Assembly: GCF_900605495.1 (NCBI RefSeq)
Contig: NZ_LR027601.1
Location: 62,001-126,000 of the forward strand
Direction: 5' to 3'
DNA from: Bacilliculturomica massiliensis
Lineage (GTDB): Bacteria; Bacillota; Clostridia; Peptostreptococcales; Anaerovoracaceae
Length of the DNA: 64,000 bases
How positions within the stretch are numbered: position 1 is the first letter of the stretch; the number at the start of each line of letters is the position of its first letter. The notes under the pieces are model-generated. The model had not been told where the DNA came from. It was given only the letters and a program-made list of their open reading frames with translations, and did not search any database. The position numbers and the translations under genes are program-made. Below, piece by piece: positions 16,215 through 24,326 of this stretch.

Positions 16215-16700
16215 ATGGATCGCTTTGCAGAGGAATTGAATGAACTGATAGTTGAGACGTTCCGCTCTATCAACAAGATGGAGGAACAGACGATCCGCAG
16301 ATTTACGAAGATCAATCTTTCGATCAGCGAGCTGCATCTCATCGAGGCGGTGGCCAGAGGAGGAGAGCGGGGACGGACCATCAGCGACCTGGCCGTGGAT
16401 CAGGAGATCACGCTGCCTTCTGTGACGGTGGCGATCAACAAGCTGGTGCGGAAAGGTTACGTGGAAAAGGTGCGGTCGGAGTCCGATGGACGGGTGGTTT
16501 ATGTCAAACTGACCCGACAGGGCAGGAAAGTGAATTCAGGGCACCAGTATTTTCACAAGAATCTGGCCCGCGGAGTGGCGTCGGAGCTCTCAGACGAAGA
16601 GAAGCAGATCCTGATCAAGGGAGTGACGAAGATCAACGGGTACTTCGTGGACAGAAACGAAGCATTGGAAAAGAAGCTGGAGGAAAAAGGAATTCGATGA
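16215..16700 (+). CDS. fabT: MarR-family regulator of fatty acid synthesis (FabT-like)
   Basis: 161 residues with a winged helix-turn-helix (LSISELHLIEAVARGGERGRTISDLAVDQEITLPSVTVAINKLVRKGYVEKVRSESDGRVVYVKLTRQG in the middle) between dimerisation helices. It is the first gene of a complete fab/acc cluster and overlaps fabH by 4 nt (ATGA), the position FabT has in streptococci and clostridia. FabT-type proteins repress fab genes when bound to acyl-ACP. The palindrome on its promoter is the likely binding site. The name rests on family plus position. Confidence 0.85.
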   Translation: MDRFAEELNELIVETFRSINKMEEQTIRRFTKINLSISELHLIEAVARGGERGRTISDLAVDQEITLPSVTVAINKLVRKGYVEKVRSESDGRVVYVKLTRQGRKVNSGHQYFHKNLARGVASELSDEEKQILIKGVTKINGYFVDRNEALEKKLEEKGIR

Positions 16701-17716
16701 GTTTTACTATATTGGGAACAGGAAGCGCGGAGCCCTCTCTGTGCAAAACGAACGACGATCTGGCAAAAGTCATGGACACCAGTGACGAGTGGATCAGAAG
16801 CAGGACCGGCATCGAAAAGCGCCGGCTCTGCGGGGAGGAAACGGTGACGGATCTGGCCTGTGAAGCGGCGGAGCACGCAATGGAAGACGCAGGCGTTACG
16901 GCCAGAGATCTGGATCTGATCCTCTGCGCCACGGTGACGGGAGATTATATCACGCCGTCCATGGCCTGCCTGGTGCAGGAGCGGCTGGGAGCCAGCTGTC
17001 CGGCCTTCGATGTGAACGCGGCCTGCGCCGGATTTCTCTACGCGCTGGACGTGGCCGACGGCTACTTCGCAAGAGACCGCGTCAAACGGGTGCTGGTGAT
17101 CGGCGCGGAGGCCATCTCCAAGATCGCGGACTGGGAAGACAGGAGTACGGCGGTCATTTTCGCCGACGGAGCGGGGGCCGTGGTCCTCGGCGAGGGGGGG
17201 GACCTTCTCGCAGCCAGATTGACTACCAGAGGCAATCACGGCGCTCTCTACGCCGAGAATGTGAAGGGGAACTGCCCGTTCCGTTCCAACGGCACAAAGG
17301 CGGAGAACGTTTCGGAAACTTCGGACAGCGATGGCAGAGAGATAAAAAAGGCGAGGGAAAATTATCTCTACATGGATGGGCAGGAGGTATTCCGCTTTGC
17401 GGTGGCTTCCATGATCCGGGATCTGAAGCAGATCATGAAAGAAGCGGGACTGAGCTGCGGGGATGTGACCTACGTCATGCCTCATCAGGCCAACCGCAGG
17501 ATCATCGACTTCGCCGCCAGCAAGCTGGACATCGCCGATGAAAAGTTTCTGGTAAACATCGATCAGCGGGGCAATACATCGGCGGCAGCGATTCCGATCC
17601 TGCTGGACGAGACCAGGAGAAAGGGAATGCTGAAAAAAGGCGACGTTCTGCTGTTCACGTCCTTCGGGGCAGGGCTGACCACGGCGGCCTGCGCAGTGCG
17701 CTGGGGCCGGGAATGA
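16697..17716 (+). CDS. fabH: Beta-ketoacyl-ACP synthase III
   Basis: 339 residues. It condenses acetyl-CoA or another primer acyl-CoA with malonyl-ACP to start each fatty acid. The catalytic triad is visible: Cys in VNAACAGFLYAL (C110), His in MPHQANRRI and Asn in RGNTSAAAIP. GTGSAEPS and SDEWIRSRTGIEKRR mark the N-terminus. Start within the ATGA overlap with fabT. A short insert with GTKAENVSETSDSDGREIKKARENY before the second half is slightly longer than in many homologues. Confidence 0.97.
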   Translation: MSFTILGTGSAEPSLCKTNDDLAKVMDTSDEWIRSRTGIEKRRLCGEETVTDLACEAAEHAMEDAGVTARDLDLILCATVTGDYITPSMACLVQERLGASCPAFDVNAACAGFLYALDVADGYFARDRVKRVLVIGAEAISKIADWEDRSTAVIFADGAGAVVLGEGGDLLAARLTTRGNHGALYAENVKGNCPFRSNGTKAENVSETSDSDGREIKKARENYLYMDGQEVFRFAVASMIRDLKQIMKEAGLSCGDVTYVMPHQANRRIIDFAASKLDIADEKFLVNIDQRGNTSAAAIPILLDETRRKGMLKKGDVLLFTSFGAGLTTAACAVRWGRE

Positions 17717-17851
17717 TCAGGTTTAAAAATGAGGGCGGAGGATCTCATCAGAAGAAGACCGCCGCGTTCATTTCAAATAATATAAATAAAATCTAAGAAA
17801 AAGAGAGTCCGCGTGATCCGTGAGGAAACGCGGGAAATGGAGGAAACGAAA

Positions 17852-18082
17852 ATGAGCACATTTGAGAAAGTGGTAGAGTTACTGGTAGAGGCGAAAGACT
17901 GCGAGGCCGACAAGATCAAGATGGAGAGCACCTGGGCGGATCTGGAGCTGGATTCTCTGGACACCGTTGAGCTGGTGATGAACCTGGAGGACGAGTTCGG
18001 GATCCAGATGGAGATGAATGAGAGCCTGAAGACCGTGGGCGACGTGGTAAACGCCATCGACGAGAAGCTGGCTGCAAAATAG
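17852..18082 (+). CDS. acpP: Acyl carrier protein
   Basis: 76 residues, acidic, with the 4'-phosphopantetheine attachment Ser in DLELDSLDTVELVM. It carries growing acyl chains through the Fab enzymes. The ATG at 17852 was chosen over an in-frame GTG at 17813 because GGAGG stands 9 nt upstream and the length then matches other ACPs. It is preceded by a 135-nt gap after fabH that holds no recognisable gene. Confidence 0.95.
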   Translation: MSTFEKVVELLVEAKDCEADKIKMESTWADLELDSLDTVELVMNLEDEFGIQMEMNESLKTVGDVVNAIDEKLAAK

Positions 18083-18166
18083 AAACGGACCGGAACGAAC
18101 GGAACGCAGGCGCGCCGGAAGACGGGGCCGAAGGCGGTCCGGCAGCAGATCTGAAGGTGTGCAGAT

Positions 18167-18293
18167 ATAACAGTGCAGTAACATACACGACAACCGCGCT
18201 GTAAAAGAGGGCGGCGGAGACGCCGCCCGCAATCATATTTATATTTTATCCCGCAGGAAATATTGCCAATATGTTTCCAAAGGAGACTTTTTA
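18167..18293. repeat. 127-bp sequence, copy 1 (natural acpP-fabK intergenic DNA)
   Basis: Identical base for base to 23762-23888. This copy sits smoothly in the acpP-fabK gap and supplies the AAAGGAGA upstream of fabK, with no foreign sequence at its edges, so it is taken as the original. It includes a small GC hairpin (18209-18228) and the inverted repeat ATATTG-C-CAATAT (18260-18272). Confidence 0.95.
18209..18228 (+). other. GC-rich hairpin between acpP and fabK
   Basis: GGGCGGCG-GAGA-CGCCGCCC, a perfect 8-bp stem with a GNRA-type tetraloop and no clean T-run after it. It may stabilise the acpP message, which is needed at high level, or act as a partial terminator. Confidence 0.55.
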
Positions 18294-18327
18294 ATTGCAG
18301 CGTGAGATGCAGGGGGTTAGTGAGAAA

Positions 18328-19275
18328 ATGATAAAGACACCGATATGTGAACTTTTAGGGATCGAATATCCGATTTTTCAGGGAGGCATGGCGTGGATCG
18401 CGGATGCGAATCTGGCGGCGGCTGTGTCAAACGGCGGCGGCCTGGGGATCATTTCCGCCATGAACGCCGACGGAGAGTGGCTGAGAGCTGAGATCAAGAA
18501 GGCAAAGTCCATGACCGACAAGCCGTTCGGCGTGAATATCATGCTTATGAGCCCTCACGTAGAAGAAGTAGCAAAGATCGTGGCGGAGGAAAAGGTAGCG
18601 GTGGTCGCCACCGGAGCCGGCAATCCCACGAAATATATGAAGGACTGGATCGCCGCGGGGATCAAGGTGGTCCCGGTGGTGGCCTCAACGGCCATGGCCA
18701 AATTGGTGGCGAGAAACGGCGCTGCCGCGGTGATCGCCGAGGGCGGCGAGTCCGGCGGTCACGTAGGCGAGGTCACGACGATGGCTCTGGTGCCGCAGGT
18801 GTGCGACGCGGTGCAGATCCCGGTGATCGGAGCGGGAGGGATCGCAGACGGCAGAGGCGTGGCTGCGGTGTTCATGCTGGGAGCCTGCGGCGTTCAGCTG
18901 GGCACCCGGTTTCTGGTGGCGGAGGAATGCGGCGTGAGCCGTACCTATAAGGACAAGATCCTCAAGGCAAAGGATATCGATACCATGACCACGGGAAAGC
19001 GTCTGGGACACCCCGTGAGAACACTGAAGACTCCTTTCGCCAAGGAATTTCTGAAAAAAGAATTTGACAGCAGCGTCAGCGACGAGGAGCTGGAAGCCTT
19101 CGGGGCCGGTTCCCTGTATGCCGCGGCGGTGCTTGGAGACGAAAAGAAGGGCAGCTTCATGTCCGGTCAGATCGCGGCTATGGTCAAGAAAGAGCAGCCG
19201 GCGGCGGACATTATCAGAGAGATATTTGAAGAGGCGGAGCAGGTGCTCGCCGGAGGGATGAAATGGGTAAAATAG
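18328..19275 (+). CDS. fabK: Enoyl-ACP reductase, FabK type (FMN-dependent)
   Basis: About 315 residues from MIKTPICELLGIEYPIFQGGMAWIAD, the usual FabK start; in-frame starts at 18295 (TTG, good RBS AAGGAGA) and 18307 (ATG) would add 11 or 7 residues. TIM-barrel NMO/FabK fold with AAVIAEGGESGGHVGEVTTMALVPQV, VIGAGGIADGRGVAA and LGACGVQLGTRFLVAEEC binding FMN phosphate. It reduces the enoyl-ACP double bond in the last elongation step. No FabI is present in the cluster. The 3' end overlaps fabD by 13 nt. Confidence 0.95.
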   Translation: MIKTPICELLGIEYPIFQGGMAWIADANLAAAVSNGGGLGIISAMNADGEWLRAEIKKAKSMTDKPFGVNIMLMSPHVEEVAKIVAEEKVAVVATGAGNPTKYMKDWIAAGIKVVPVVASTAMAKLVARNGAAAVIAEGGESGGHVGEVTTMALVPQVCDAVQIPVIGAGGIADGRGVAAVFMLGACGVQLGTRFLVAEECGVSRTYKDKILKAKDIDTMTTGKRLGHPVRTLKTPFAKEFLKKEFDSSVSDEELEAFGAGSLYAAAVLGDEKKGSFMSGQIAAMVKKEQPAADIIREIFEEAEQVLAGGMKWVK

Positions 19276-20237
19276 CGTTTGTCTTCGCCGGCCAGGGAGC
19301 GCAGTACTCCGGAATGGGAAAAGATCTGTGCGGGGCCAGTCCGGCCGCGAAAGCTGTCTTTGAGGCGGCGGATGCGGTCAGGCCCAATACGTCGGAGCAG
19401 TGCTTCGGCGCGTCTAAAGAAGAACTTTCTATCACGGTGAACACGCAGCCCTGCCTGTTCGCGGCGGATCTGGCCGCGGCCTGCGCGCTGGCGGAGAAGC
19501 TGGCGGAAAAGGGTCTGCGCCCTGAGGGCGTGGCGGGCTTTTCGCTGGGAGAGATCCCGGCGCTGACTTTCGCAGGGGCATTCGACGGAACCTCCGGGGA
19601 CGGCCCGGCGGACAGAAAAGCAGGGCAGGAAGCGGGTTTTCGTCTGGTAGTCAAGCGGGGCGAGGCGATGAATCAGGCGGCCGAAGAACATCAGGGCGGC
19701 ATGGTGGCGGTGGTTAAGCTGCCGCCGGAAAAAGTGGAGGAGCTCTGTGCGGGACAGGAAGGCGTCTGGCCCGTAAACTACAACAGCCCGGCCCAGACAG
19801 TGGTCGCCGGAGAGAAGGACGTTTTGCCTGAGTTTTCGAAAAAAGTGAAGGAGGCCCGGGGGCTGGCTATGCCTCTGGCGGTGAGCGGGGCGTTTCACAG
19901 CCCGCATATGGCCGGGGCTTCAGAGGCGCTGACAGAAGCGCTGAACCATGTAAACTACAGAAAACCGGACATTGATGTGTACGCCAACATCAGCGCGGCG
20001 CCCTATCCCGAGGATGCGGCGGAAGGAAAGGCGCTGATCGCCGCACAGGTAAAGACCCCTGTGCAGTGGCAGAAGACCGTGGAGCGCATGACGGCGGACG
20101 GCTTCGACACCTTTGTGGAGGTGGGACCCGGAAAAACCCTTTCCGGACTCATTAAGAAGATCGCGCCCCAGGCGGCGGTCTACAATGTAGACAATGCGGA
20201 GGATCTGCAGAAGACTGCGGAGGCTCTTTTAAAATAG
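19263..20237 (+). CDS. fabD: Malonyl-CoA:ACP transacylase
   Basis: 324 residues. It moves malonyl from CoA to ACP. FAGQGAQYSGMGKDL stands at the N-terminus; the nucleophile Ser94 lies in GFSLGE, where the family normally has GHSLGE; the catalytic His lies in SGAFHSPHM. C-terminal VEVGPGKTLSGLIKKI is typical. A small insertion (GTSGDGPADRKAGQEAGFRLV) follows the nucleophile. The Phe for His change next to the nucleophile is the only oddity and is compatible with activity in some homologues. It overlaps fabK by 13 nt. Confidence 0.95.
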   Translation: MGKIAFVFAGQGAQYSGMGKDLCGASPAAKAVFEAADAVRPNTSEQCFGASKEELSITVNTQPCLFAADLAAACALAEKLAEKGLRPEGVAGFSLGEIPALTFAGAFDGTSGDGPADRKAGQEAGFRLVVKRGEAMNQAAEEHQGGMVAVVKLPPEKVEELCAGQEGVWPVNYNSPAQTVVAGEKDVLPEFSKKVKEARGLAMPLAVSGAFHSPHMAGASEALTEALNHVNYRKPDIDVYANISAAPYPEDAAEGKALIAAQVKTPVQWQKTVERMTADGFDTFVEVGPGKTLSGLIKKIAPQAAVYNVDNAEDLQKTAEALLK

Positions 20238-20380
20238 AATCCCCCGCCGGCGCTGCGGGCGGAATGGGGCCGACAGGATGCATGTGAAATGCCGACGGAC
20301 AGACCGGCATAGGGTCCGAACAACGCAGCGAAGGTATTTGCCGTCTGAAACGCGGCGGAATAATATGCGAGGATAGAAAA

Positions 20381-21130
20381 ATGAACGAGATGCTGAAAAA
20401 TAAAACTGCGCTGATCACCGGCGGGTCCAGAGGGATCGGCAAAGCCATCGCTTTGGCCATGGCGGCGCAGGGCGCGGATATCGCGCTGCTGTACGCCGGA
20501 AATACCGCGGCGGCGGAGGAGACCTGTTCCGAGATCAGGGCGCTGGGCGTGAAGGCGGAAAGCCGCCGCTGCGACATCGCGGATCCCGCAGATGCGGAAG
20601 CGGCGGTAAAGGAGATACTGGCCGCTTTCGGATCGGTGGATATTCTTGTAAACAATGCGGGTATCACCAGAGACGGCCTTCTCATGGCCATGAAAGAAGA
20701 AGATTTTACACAGGTCCTCAACACCAATCTGACAGGAGCCTTCCACATGATAAAGCTTCTGTGCAGATCCTTTATGAAGCAGAAAAGCGGAACGATCATC
20801 AATATCACCTCCGTGTCCGGCATGATGGGAAATCCCGGGCAGGCCAACTATTCTGCGGCCAAAGCCGGACTCATCGGGCTGACCAAAACGGTGGCAAAAG
20901 AACTGGCTCCCAGAGGGATCACCTGCAATGCCATCGCGCCGGGCTTCGTGGCCACGGCGATGACCGATCAGTTGCCCGAAGGGGCAAGGGAGGCCGCCGT
21001 TTCGGCGATCCCGCTGAAGCGGATGGGACGTCCGGAGGATATTGCCAACGCAGCGGTGTTTCTGGCCAGCGATATGGCAGCGTACATCACCGGTGAGATC
21101 ATAAAGGTAGACGGGGGCCTGTATATTTAG
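20381..21130 (+). CDS. fabG: 3-oxoacyl-ACP reductase
   Basis: 249 residues, short-chain dehydrogenase. NADPH motif TGGSRGIGKAIA, NNAGITRDGLLM, catalytic Ser in NITSVSGMMGNPGQ and Tyr/Lys in YSAAKAG, C-terminal ITGEIIKVDGGLYI. It reduces 3-ketoacyl-ACP to 3-hydroxyacyl-ACP. A 143-nt gap separates it from fabD and contains nothing recognisable. Confidence 0.96.
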   Translation: MNEMLKNKTALITGGSRGIGKAIALAMAAQGADIALLYAGNTAAAEETCSEIRALGVKAESRRCDIADPADAEAAVKEILAAFGSVDILVNNAGITRDGLLMAMKEEDFTQVLNTNLTGAFHMIKLLCRSFMKQKSGTIINITSVSGMMGNPGQANYSAAKAGLIGLTKTVAKELAPRGITCNAIAPGFVATAMTDQLPEGAREAAVSAIPLKRMGRPEDIANAAVFLASDMAAYITGEIIKVDGGLYI

Positions 21131-21202
21131 ATATTGTGACAATGAATGGCCGGGGAGACGAGGCCGCAGTTCATCTGTTGTCACGAAGGAGGAACAAAAA
21201 GT

Positions 21203-22333
21203 ATGTTTGACTGGCATGGAAAAGGTCTGAAATTGGGAGATTTGAAGTTGCCGACGCCCATTGTACAGGGCGGCATGGGGATCGGAGTTTCCGGAAAAAG
21301 ACTGGCCGCTGCGGTGGCCGATCAGGGAGGGATCGGCGTGATCTCAGCTGTTGGACTGGGCTTCATGGGAACCCCTCTCACTGATACGGATGTGATCGCA
21401 CAGGCGGAGAAAAACGGAGAGACCAGAAATATTTCCGTTCTGCGCCAGGAGATCCGCAAGGCGAAGCAGATGACGACAGGTGTGCTGGGCGTGAATATCA
21501 TGGTGGCCATCTCCGAATTTGCCCAGACGGCGAAAGCCGCTGTGGAAGAGGGGATCGACGTCATTTTCGCGGGAGCGGGGCTTCCGCTGGATCTGCCGGA
21601 ATGCCTGAAAGAGGGCGGGCGGACGAAGCTGGTGCCCATCATCTCGTCGGCTAAAGGGGCCAAACTCATCGCAAAGCGATGGATCAGCCGCCACAACTAC
21701 GTGCCTGACGCCTTCGTGGTAGAGGGACCTATGGCGGGCGGCCATCTGGGCTTTTCCAAAGAACAGATCGAGGATCCGGCATACCGGCTGGAGGCGCTGG
21801 TGCCCCAGGTGGTGGAGGAGGTCGGAAAGATCGAAGAGCAGACGGGGAAAACCATTCCGGTCATAGCCGGCGGCGGCGTTTACACCGGAGCGGATATTTA
21901 CAGGATCCTGAGTCTGGGCGCCTCGGGCGTTCAGATGGCCACCCGGTTTGTGGCCACGGAAGAGTGCGACGCGGATATCGCCTTCAAGCAGGCTTATGTG
22001 AACTGTACGAAGGAGGATATTGGAATCATCGAAAGCCCCGTGGGGCTTCCGGGGCGGGCGCTGATGAACGGTTTTCTCAGCGAAGCGAAACAGGGGCTGA
22101 GACATCCCAAGGTCTGCCCGCGCCACTGCATCATCACCTGCGGGGAAGAAAATGCGCCCTACTGCATTTCCTCGGCGCTGATCAGCGCATATTACGGGAA
22201 GCTGGATAACGGTTTCGCGTTTATCGGGGCAAACGGTTACAGGATAAAGGAGATCACCACCGTGGAGAAGCTGTTTTCAGAGCTTGCGGCGGAGTTTGAC
22301 GAGGAATTTGCACAGAACGAACGAGTGAGGTAA
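21203..22333 (+). CDS. Nitronate monooxygenase/FabK-family flavoprotein within the fab operon
   Basis: 376 residues from MFDWHGKGLKL; this ATG has AAGGAGG 11 nt upstream, so a longer reading from 21146 is unlikely. Same NMO/FabK barrel as the true FabK: PIVQGGMGIGVSGKRLAAAVAD, FVVEGPMAGGHLGF, VIAGGGVYTGADIYR, LGASGVQMATRFVATEEC. It is longer and has a C-terminal Cys-containing segment CPRHCIITCGEENAPYC absent from FabK. Conserved position between fabG and fabF suggests a job in lipid synthesis, perhaps a second enoyl reductase, an isomerase-like step toward unsaturated chains, or detoxification. The reaction is not known. Confidence 0.8.
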   Translation: MFDWHGKGLKLGDLKLPTPIVQGGMGIGVSGKRLAAAVADQGGIGVISAVGLGFMGTPLTDTDVIAQAEKNGETRNISVLRQEIRKAKQMTTGVLGVNIMVAISEFAQTAKAAVEEGIDVIFAGAGLPLDLPECLKEGGRTKLVPIISSAKGAKLIAKRWISRHNYVPDAFVVEGPMAGGHLGFSKEQIEDPAYRLEALVPQVVEEVGKIEEQTGKTIPVIAGGGVYTGADIYRILSLGASGVQMATRFVATEECDADIAFKQAYVNCTKEDIGIIESPVGLPGRALMNGFLSEAKQGLRHPKVCPRHCIITCGEENAPYCISSALISAYYGKLDNGFAFIGANGYRIKEITTVEKLFSELAAEFDEEFAQNERVR

Positions 22334-22339
22334 AAAGCC

Positions 22340-23641
22340 ATGAAAAGAGTAGTAGTAACGGGCCTTGGAGCGGTCTCGCCGGTGGGGAACAGCGTCCCCG
22401 CCTTCTGGGACAGCCTTCTGGCAGGGAAAAACGGCATCGGGTTTATCACTAAATTTGACACCACAGATTATAAAGTAAAGATCGCAGCGGAGGTAAAGGA
22501 TTTTAATCCGCTGGATTTCATGGATAAGGGCGAGTCCCGGCGGGAGGACGCATTCTCTCAGTACGCCATCGCCGCGGCGCTGGAAGCCGTGGCCGACAGC
22601 GGGATCTCCGCTTCCGGTGAAACGCCCAACGTGGATCCGGAACGGCTGGGCGTTTACGTGGGTTCCGGCACGGGCGGCATGACCACTTTTATGGACGAGG
22701 CGAAAAAGATCATCGCCTCCGGACCGAGAAAGACTTCGCCTTTCTTCATTCCCATGATGATCGGCAACATGGCGGCGGGAAACATCGCCATCCGGTTCAA
22801 CGCCCAGGGGCCGTCCCTGCCGGTGGTCACAGCCTGCGCCACTTCGACCAACGCCGTGGGAGAGGCCTTCCGGGCTATCCGCTACGGATTTGCCGACGCG
22901 ATTATCGCCGGAGGCAGCGAGGCCACAGTAGTGGAGCTGGCTGTAGCCGGTTTTACAAACTGCATGGCGCTGACCACAAGAAACGAGCCCGAGGCGTGTT
23001 CGGTGCCCTTCGACAAGAGAAGGGACGGATTTGTCATGGGAGAGGGCGCTGGGATCCTTGTTCTGGAAGAATATGAGCACGCCGTAAAGCGCGGCGCAAA
23101 GATCTACGCGGAGGTCACCGGGTATGGAAATACTTGCGACGCTCACCACGTGACCGCTCCGCGGCCCGACGCGCTGGGAGGCGCCCGGGCCATCTGTCAG
23201 GCTATGGCGGAATCCGGTTTTGCCGCCGCCAGACCGGCGGAAGCTCCCTTTAACGAAAACGCGCTGACGGAGATCGACGGAAGTTCGATCTACCTGAACG
23301 CTCACGGCACCAGCACCCCGATGAACGATAAGACGGAAACGCTGGCGATCAAGACGGCTCTTGGCGAGGAGAAGGCGCGGAAGATCCATATGAGCTCCAC
23401 CAAGTCCATGACGGGCCATATGCTGGGAGCGGCCGGCGCAATTGAAGCCATCGCAACGGTCCTGGCTCTGCGGGATGGGAAGATCCCGCCGACGATCGGC
23501 TATGCCGAGCCGGATCCCGAATGCGATCTGGACTGCACGCCCAACAAGAGCGTGGACGCAGACGTAAAACTGGGACTTTCCGTGTCGCTGGGTTTTGGCG
23601 GCCACAACGGATGTCTGGCTTTTAAAAAGTATGAAGGCTGA
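22340..23641 (+). CDS. fabF: Beta-ketoacyl-ACP synthase II
   Basis: 433 residues. It elongates acyl-ACP with malonyl-ACP. Seen: RVVVTGLGAVSPVGNSV; nucleophile Cys166 in VTACATSTNA; His in NAHGTSTPMNDKTE and in STKSMTGHMLGAAGAIE; the C-terminal SVSLGFGGHNGCLAFKKYE. Starts 7 nt after the NMO-like gene with a weak RBS, consistent with coupled translation. With FabH being the only other condensing enzyme, FabF must do all elongation cycles here. Confidence 0.97.
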   Translation: MKRVVVTGLGAVSPVGNSVPAFWDSLLAGKNGIGFITKFDTTDYKVKIAAEVKDFNPLDFMDKGESRREDAFSQYAIAAALEAVADSGISASGETPNVDPERLGVYVGSGTGGMTTFMDEAKKIIASGPRKTSPFFIPMMIGNMAAGNIAIRFNAQGPSLPVVTACATSTNAVGEAFRAIRYGFADAIIAGGSEATVVELAVAGFTNCMALTTRNEPEACSVPFDKRRDGFVMGEGAGILVLEEYEHAVKRGAKIYAEVTGYGNTCDAHHVTAPRPDALGGARAICQAMAESGFAAARPAEAPFNENALTEIDGSSIYLNAHGTSTPMNDKTETLAIKTALGEEKARKIHMSSTKSMTGHMLGAAGAIEAIATVLALRDGKIPPTIGYAEPDPECDLDCTPNKSVDADVKLGLSVSLGFGGHNGCLAFKKYEG

Positions 23642-23746
23642 TAAATTCACTTTCGGCCGCGGTTTTTCGAAGCCGCGGCCGCAGGTATGGAGGCGAAGAT
23701 GAAAATAGATGAAATCAGAGAGCTGGTCTCTCTCCTGGAACAGTCG

Positions 23747-23763
23747 CTGTCTCTTATACACAT
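23747..23763 (+). other. Tn5 mosaic-end / Nextera adapter sequence
   Basis: CTGTCTCTTATACACAT matches the first 17 of 19 bases of the Tn5 mosaic end used in transposase-based library kits. Translations crossing it give the contamination signatures LSLIHI (plus strand) and MCIRDS or VYKRQ (minus strand). No transposase or partner end is nearby. Confidence 0.93.
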
Positions 23764-23888
23764 AACAGTGCAGTAACATACACGACAACCGCGCTGTAAA
23801 AGAGGGCGGCGGAGACGCCGCCCGCAATCATATTTATATTTTATCCCGCAGGAAATATTGCCAATATGTTTCCAAAGGAGACTTTTTA
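23762..23888. repeat. 127-bp sequence, copy 2 (ectopic, inside accB)
   Basis: Exact copy of 18167-18293 in the same orientation, joined to adapter sequence on its left (sharing only AT) and to accB linker sequence on its right. It brings stop codons into accB. Confidence 0.95.
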
Positions 23889-24218
23889 CGGGGGCTGAAG
23901 GCGCTGGAGCCACATGCGGCGCAGAGCCTGCGGGCAAGGCTGTGAGATCGCCTATGGTGGGCGTGTTTTACGGCAGACCCAGCCCTGGGGAGGAACCGTT
24001 TATCTCTGTGGGCAGCCGGGTGGAAAAGGGCGACGTGGTCTGCATTGTGGAAGCCATGAAGCTGATGAATGAGATCACGGCGGAAGTCGGCGGTGTGGTG
24101 ACGGAGATCTGCGCAGCCGACGGCGACGTGGTAGAATACGGACAGCCGCTGTTTTATTTAAAATAAAGCTGGACCGCAAAAGGATGCCGGGACCGCGCGG
24201 CGGCACGGCCGCGTCGCG

Positions 24219-24294
24219 GCCTTTGGGTCGGCAAGCAGCCTTTGGGTCGGCAAGCAGCCTTTGGGCCGGCAAGCGGCCTCTGGGCCTGAAAGCG
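24219..24294. repeat. 19-bp tandem repeat, four copies
   Basis: Unit GCCTTTGGGTCGGCAAGCA at 24219 and 24238 (identical), then 24257 and 24276 with increasing divergence. It fills the accB-fabZ gap, which is otherwise empty. Confidence 0.9.
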
Positions 24295-24326
24295 GAACTG
24301 ACGGCGGACGAAGGAGAGCGAAGGAT

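Larger units (their letters stand above)
23699..24166 (+). pseudogene. accB: Biotin carboxyl carrier protein, interrupted (likely assembly error)
   Basis: The start MKIDEIRELVSLLEQS is normal AccB and follows a GGAGG RBS. At 23747 the frame runs into LSLIHITVQ and stops (23774-23776), because CTGTCTCTTATACACAT, the Tn5/Nextera mosaic end, is followed by a copy of 18167-18293. From 23889 the C-terminal biotinyl domain resumes in the same phase: SPMVGVFYGRPSPGEEPF and the biotinylation site EAMKLMNE, ending EYGQPLFYLK. The part after residue 16, including the first conserved strand region, is missing. AccB is the carrier of acetyl-CoA carboxylase, and all partners are intact, so the real gene is probably whole. 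Confidence 0.9.

Noticed and set aside
22277-23827. 516-codon minus-strand frame opposite fabF
   Set aside because: Antisense to fabF and crossing the adapter sequence at 23747-23763; it exists only because of the misassembly and codon bias.
23762-23888. 127-bp exact duplication as a small mobile element or MITE
   Set aside because: No terminal inverted repeats or target-site duplication, and the ectopic copy begins at sequencing-adapter sequence. An assembly error explains it better.
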